This document shows, piece after piece, positions 6,325 through 8,480 of a stretch of DNA of 8,480 nucleotides (within the stretch, counting starts at the first letter, position 1; each line of letters opens with the position of its first letter). The notes under the pieces are model-generated. The model worked only from the letters and a program-made list of their open reading frames with translations, had not been told where the DNA came from and searched no databases. Location of the stretch: NCBI GenBank assembly GCA_946482345.1, contig CAMLRJ010000120.1, forward strand, positions 1-8,480, in the 5' to 3' direction. Origin of the DNA: an uncultured Cellvibrio sp. (GTDB taxonomy: Bacteria; Pseudomonadota; Gammaproteobacteria; Pseudomonadales; Cellvibrionaceae). The translations under genes were made by a program, and so were the position numbers.

Positions 6325-7482
6325 TCAACGGCTCGTCGTGAGCTCCTCATTTGCAGCCCAAAGATTAATATTTTCACGCTTGATACAAGCGGCCATCAGT
6401 GACGGAAATTTGTCTGGCGTACAGGCAAAAGAAGGAACACCAAGCTCTGCCAGCTTTGATGCCAACTCGCGATCATAAGAAGGCGCACCTTCGTCGCTGA
6501 GCGCAAGCAGTGCTATAAATTGCACTCCCGAAGCAACCAACTCACGAGCACGTTGCAGTAAATTTTTTTCAACACCGCCTTCATAAAGATCCGAGATCAA
6601 AACCAGAATCGAATTTTTCGGTTCACGAATAAGACCCTGACAATAACCTACTGCACGATTAATATCGGTACCACCACCCAGTTGCACACCAAATAATAAA
6701 TCCACAGGATCATCCAGTTCTTCGGTCATATCCACTACGGCGGTATCAAACACCACCAGATGGGTTTTAACCGTAGGCAGTGATGCCATCACCGCACCAA
6801 AAATACTGGAATAAACTACCGATGCGGCCATTGAACCACTTTGGTCAATACACAAAATAATTTCACGTTGCGTACGTTGGCTTTTTCGACCATAACCAAT
6901 TAATTGTTCTGGAATAATCGAATGATAATCTTCTTGCCAATGTTTTAAATTCTGTTTGATGGTGCGCTGCCAATCAATTTCTTTATAGCGGGGACGACGA
7001 TTAATTTGCGCACGATTCAATGCCCCGACTACAGAGGATCGCATAGGTTCCTCCAATTTTTTCATCAATTCATCGACTACACGTTTGACAACCTGCCTTG
7101 CGGTATCTTTGGTTTTTTCAGGAATAATACCGCGCAAAGCCAAGAGGTTAGCAACCAAATGAACGTCAGGCTCAATCGACTCCAGCATTTCTTTTTCAAA
7201 TAACATGCTTTGCAAATGCAAACGTTCAAAAGCATCTTTTTGCATCACCTTGACAACACTACTGGGAAAATATTGGCGAATATCACCTAACCATCGCGCA
7301 ACTTTTGGCGATGAACTACCCGAACCACCGCGCAAATTTTTCGGTGAATCCTGATCATAAAGTGCTGATAAAGCGGCATCGATTTTTAAATCTTCAGCGG
7401 ATAAATTCGCTGGCATATTCTGTTCCTGCGAAGCTTCGCCCAGGACTAATCGCCAACGTCGTTGCTGTTCTTGCAAACTCAT
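6325..7482 (-). CDS. VWA (MIDAS) domain protein, MoxR-partner type
   Basis: A 385-residue soluble protein. The N-terminal half (1-200) is charged and helical; the C-terminal half is a von Willebrand A domain. Its metal-ion-dependent adhesion site is intact: DQSGS (Asp213, Ser215, Ser217), Thr272 in GGGTD and Asp298 in LISDLYE. Bacterial cytosolic VWA proteins of this layout (CoxE, NorD, ViaA, CbbO) work as adaptors with MoxR-class AAA+ ATPases to remodel protein complexes or insert metal centres, and a similar job is inferred here. There is no signal peptide or membrane helix. The start codon overlaps the DUF5682 stop as ATGA (7479-7482), with GGGGATGGA just upstream acting as ribosome binding site, so translation is probably coupled. 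No MoxR ATPase is visible; it would have to be beyond the right edge. Confidence 0.88.
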   Translation of the reverse strand: MSLQEQQRRWRLVLGEASQEQNMPANLSAEDLKIDAALSALYDQDSPKNLRGGSGSSSPKVARWLGDIRQYFPSSVVKVMQKDAFERLHLQSMLFEKEMLESIEPDVHLVANLLALRGIIPEKTKDTARQVVKRVVDELMKKLEEPMRSSVVGALNRAQINRRPRYKEIDWQRTIKQNLKHWQEDYHSIIPEQLIGYGRKSQRTQREIILCIDQSGSMAASVVYSSIFGAVMASLPTVKTHLVVFDTAVVDMTEELDDPVDLLFGVQLGGGTDINRAVGYCQGLIREPKNSILVLISDLYEGGVEKNLLQRARELVASGVQFIALLALSDEGAPSYDRELASKLAELGVPSFACTPDKFPSLMAACIKRENINLWAANEELTTSR

Positions 7483-8480
7483 GATTCCATCCCCAATAGT
7501 TGTTTAACCAGTAGCAGAGCTTTTTCTCCGCGGACTGAATCAATGTCCGAATTCATCACCGGTTTGGCACTTGAAGATTGATTGGCTCTTTCACCCAGCT
7601 GGCGTTTTTCTGCAGCAGAAAATTGTCCGAAGCTGCGACGAATCAGTGGCAAGGTTTCCACAAAATAATCTGCACCCAAACCTAAAATCCAATCATTGAT
7701 CAAATGCCACAAATGATCATCGTGCAATAGAATCATCGCCGAATCTTGTAAAAAGCCTTCCAGCCAAAGCGCGGAATTGACTGGCTCATGCCCTACTGAT
7801 AAAGCCTGACTCATCAATTGCGGAGTTAAATCAGCACCTTCACTTTTTGCATCAAATATCAAACGTGTTGCCATTCCCGCAATCAACGCCGGATGTTTGG
7901 GAAAATCGTGTAACTTGTTAATCGCCTGCATCCATTCTTGCGTGAGTTCGTCATTGGCAATTAATTGAATGGATTGATGCGCTTTTAAAATCGCCTTTTG
8001 ACAATCGCGTGCGGCATCTTCATCCAATGAATGACAACCGGGTGAAAGTGCAATTGCGGTACGCGGAACCAAATGTTCCAAAAGTTGATTCACCAATGCA
8101 GTGTCAGTGTTGCGCACATTGCCGTAACGAGCGATTTGTGTGAGTGGCGGAATAGCGCCAAGCAGTTGTAATAAATCGCCGGAAGTCGCAGCAAGATTTT
8201 CCAGTCGCTGCGTCACGGGCTGCATAGCATCGGGTAAATCAGCCAACAATAATTGATTTAATAAATCGGCAACTTGATGTAGGGATTGACTGGTATTGGC
8301 TTCATCAATAATTTTATTCGTTGCTGCTTTAATGACACTGTTGCCCCAACGACCTGCATCAATGATTGCCAAGGCAAATCCTGGCTGCCATTCCAGTGTC
8401 CAGACTTCATGGAAGCTACCTTTCACACTGCGGCCTGTGTCTTGTAAATGTCCCCAACGAATATTCAGAATATCCAAACG
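7479..8480 (-). CDS. DUF5682 family protein, C-terminal part
   Basis: The frame enters open from the right edge (first visible codon CGT, Arg) and ends at TGA 7479-7481, giving 333 C-terminal residues of a larger protein. The TTG at 8475-8477 is an internal Leu codon, not a start. I recognise the family from two stretches: a conserved segment around visible residues 20-50 (VKGSFHEVW and LEWQPGFALAIIDA) and the C-terminal signature at about 237-265 (ALWLEGFL, LLHDDHLWHLINDWI) leading into LPLIRRSFGQF and ERANQ. DUF5682 proteins are large, cytosolic and mostly helical, and are usually encoded beside a VWA protein and a MoxR-type AAA+ ATPase, often with a SWIM zinc-finger protein. Their biochemical role is not established. 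The coupled VWA gene downstream fits this association. Function is therefore only inferable from context. Confidence 0.8.
   Translation of the reverse strand, partial: RLDILNIRWGHLQDTGRSVKGSFHEVWTLEWQPGFALAIIDAGRWGNSVIKAATNKIIDEANTSQSLHQVADLLNQLLLADLPDAMQPVTQRLENLAATSGDLLQLLGAIPPLTQIARYGNVRNTDTALVNQLLEHLVPRTAIALSPGCHSLDEDAARDCQKAILKAHQSIQLIANDELTQEWMQAINKLHDFPKHPALIAGMATRLIFDAKSEGADLTPQLMSQALSVGHEPVNSALWLEGFLQDSAMILLHDDHLWHLINDWILGLGADYFVETLPLIRRSFGQFSAAEKRQLGERANQSSSAKPVMNSDIDSVRGEKALLLVKQLLGMES

Noticed and set aside
7006..7203. Plus-strand frame inside the VWA gene
   Set aside because: It is antisense to a well-supported gene and has no domain or ribosome binding site.

Overview
The window looks like chromosomal DNA from a plant-polysaccharide-degrading gammaproteobacterium, most probably Cellvibrio or a close relative. 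The reasons are a family 3 pectate lyase with an Ala-rich export signal, a small Cys-containing N-terminal module and a Ser/Gly linker (a layout typical of Cellvibrio and Saccharophagus enzymes), a gammaproteobacterial-type ClpB, and moderate base composition (low-to-mid 40s % GC by eye). The genus is an inference from protein style, not from a marker gene. No tRNA, rRNA, IS element, CRISPR array or phage gene is visible.

Layout. (1) Positions 1-892, minus strand: the N-terminal 297 residues of a secreted pectate lyase, cut by the left edge. (2) Positions 893-1527: a 635-base non-coding stretch between two divergent genes, with a 10-bp direct repeat, three T-tracts spaced about two helical turns apart, and a 15-bp palindrome. 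(3) Positions 1528-2103, plus: a five-helix membrane protein of unknown function. (4) Positions 2234-2920, plus: an orphan ParA/MinD-type ATPase with a deviant Walker A motif. (5) Positions 2940-5597, minus: clpB, convergent with the ATPase gene; a compact hairpin at the junction runs into the clpB stop codon. (6) Positions 5638-5665: a near-consensus sigma-32 heat-shock promoter for clpB. (7) Positions 5736-6251, minus: a small SHOCT + DUF4870 membrane protein. (8) Positions 6325-8480, minus: a VWA (MIDAS) protein whose start overlaps the stop of a DUF5682-family gene that runs off the right edge.

How the genes work together. The DUF5682-VWA pair is translationally coupled and looks like the downstream end of a MoxR-ATPase/VWA-type operon; the ATPase, if present, would lie to the right of the window. 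ClpB is the heat-inducible disaggregase and has its own promoter, so it need not be co-transcribed with the genes before it. The pectate lyase belongs to extracellular pectin breakdown and is unrelated to its neighbours. The most unusual items are an extra segment of roughly 23 residues in the second AAA+ domain of ClpB, the orphan ParA-like ATPase, the DUF5682-VWA pair, and the unassigned N-terminal module of the pectate lyase. No clear-cut undescribed system is complete within the window.
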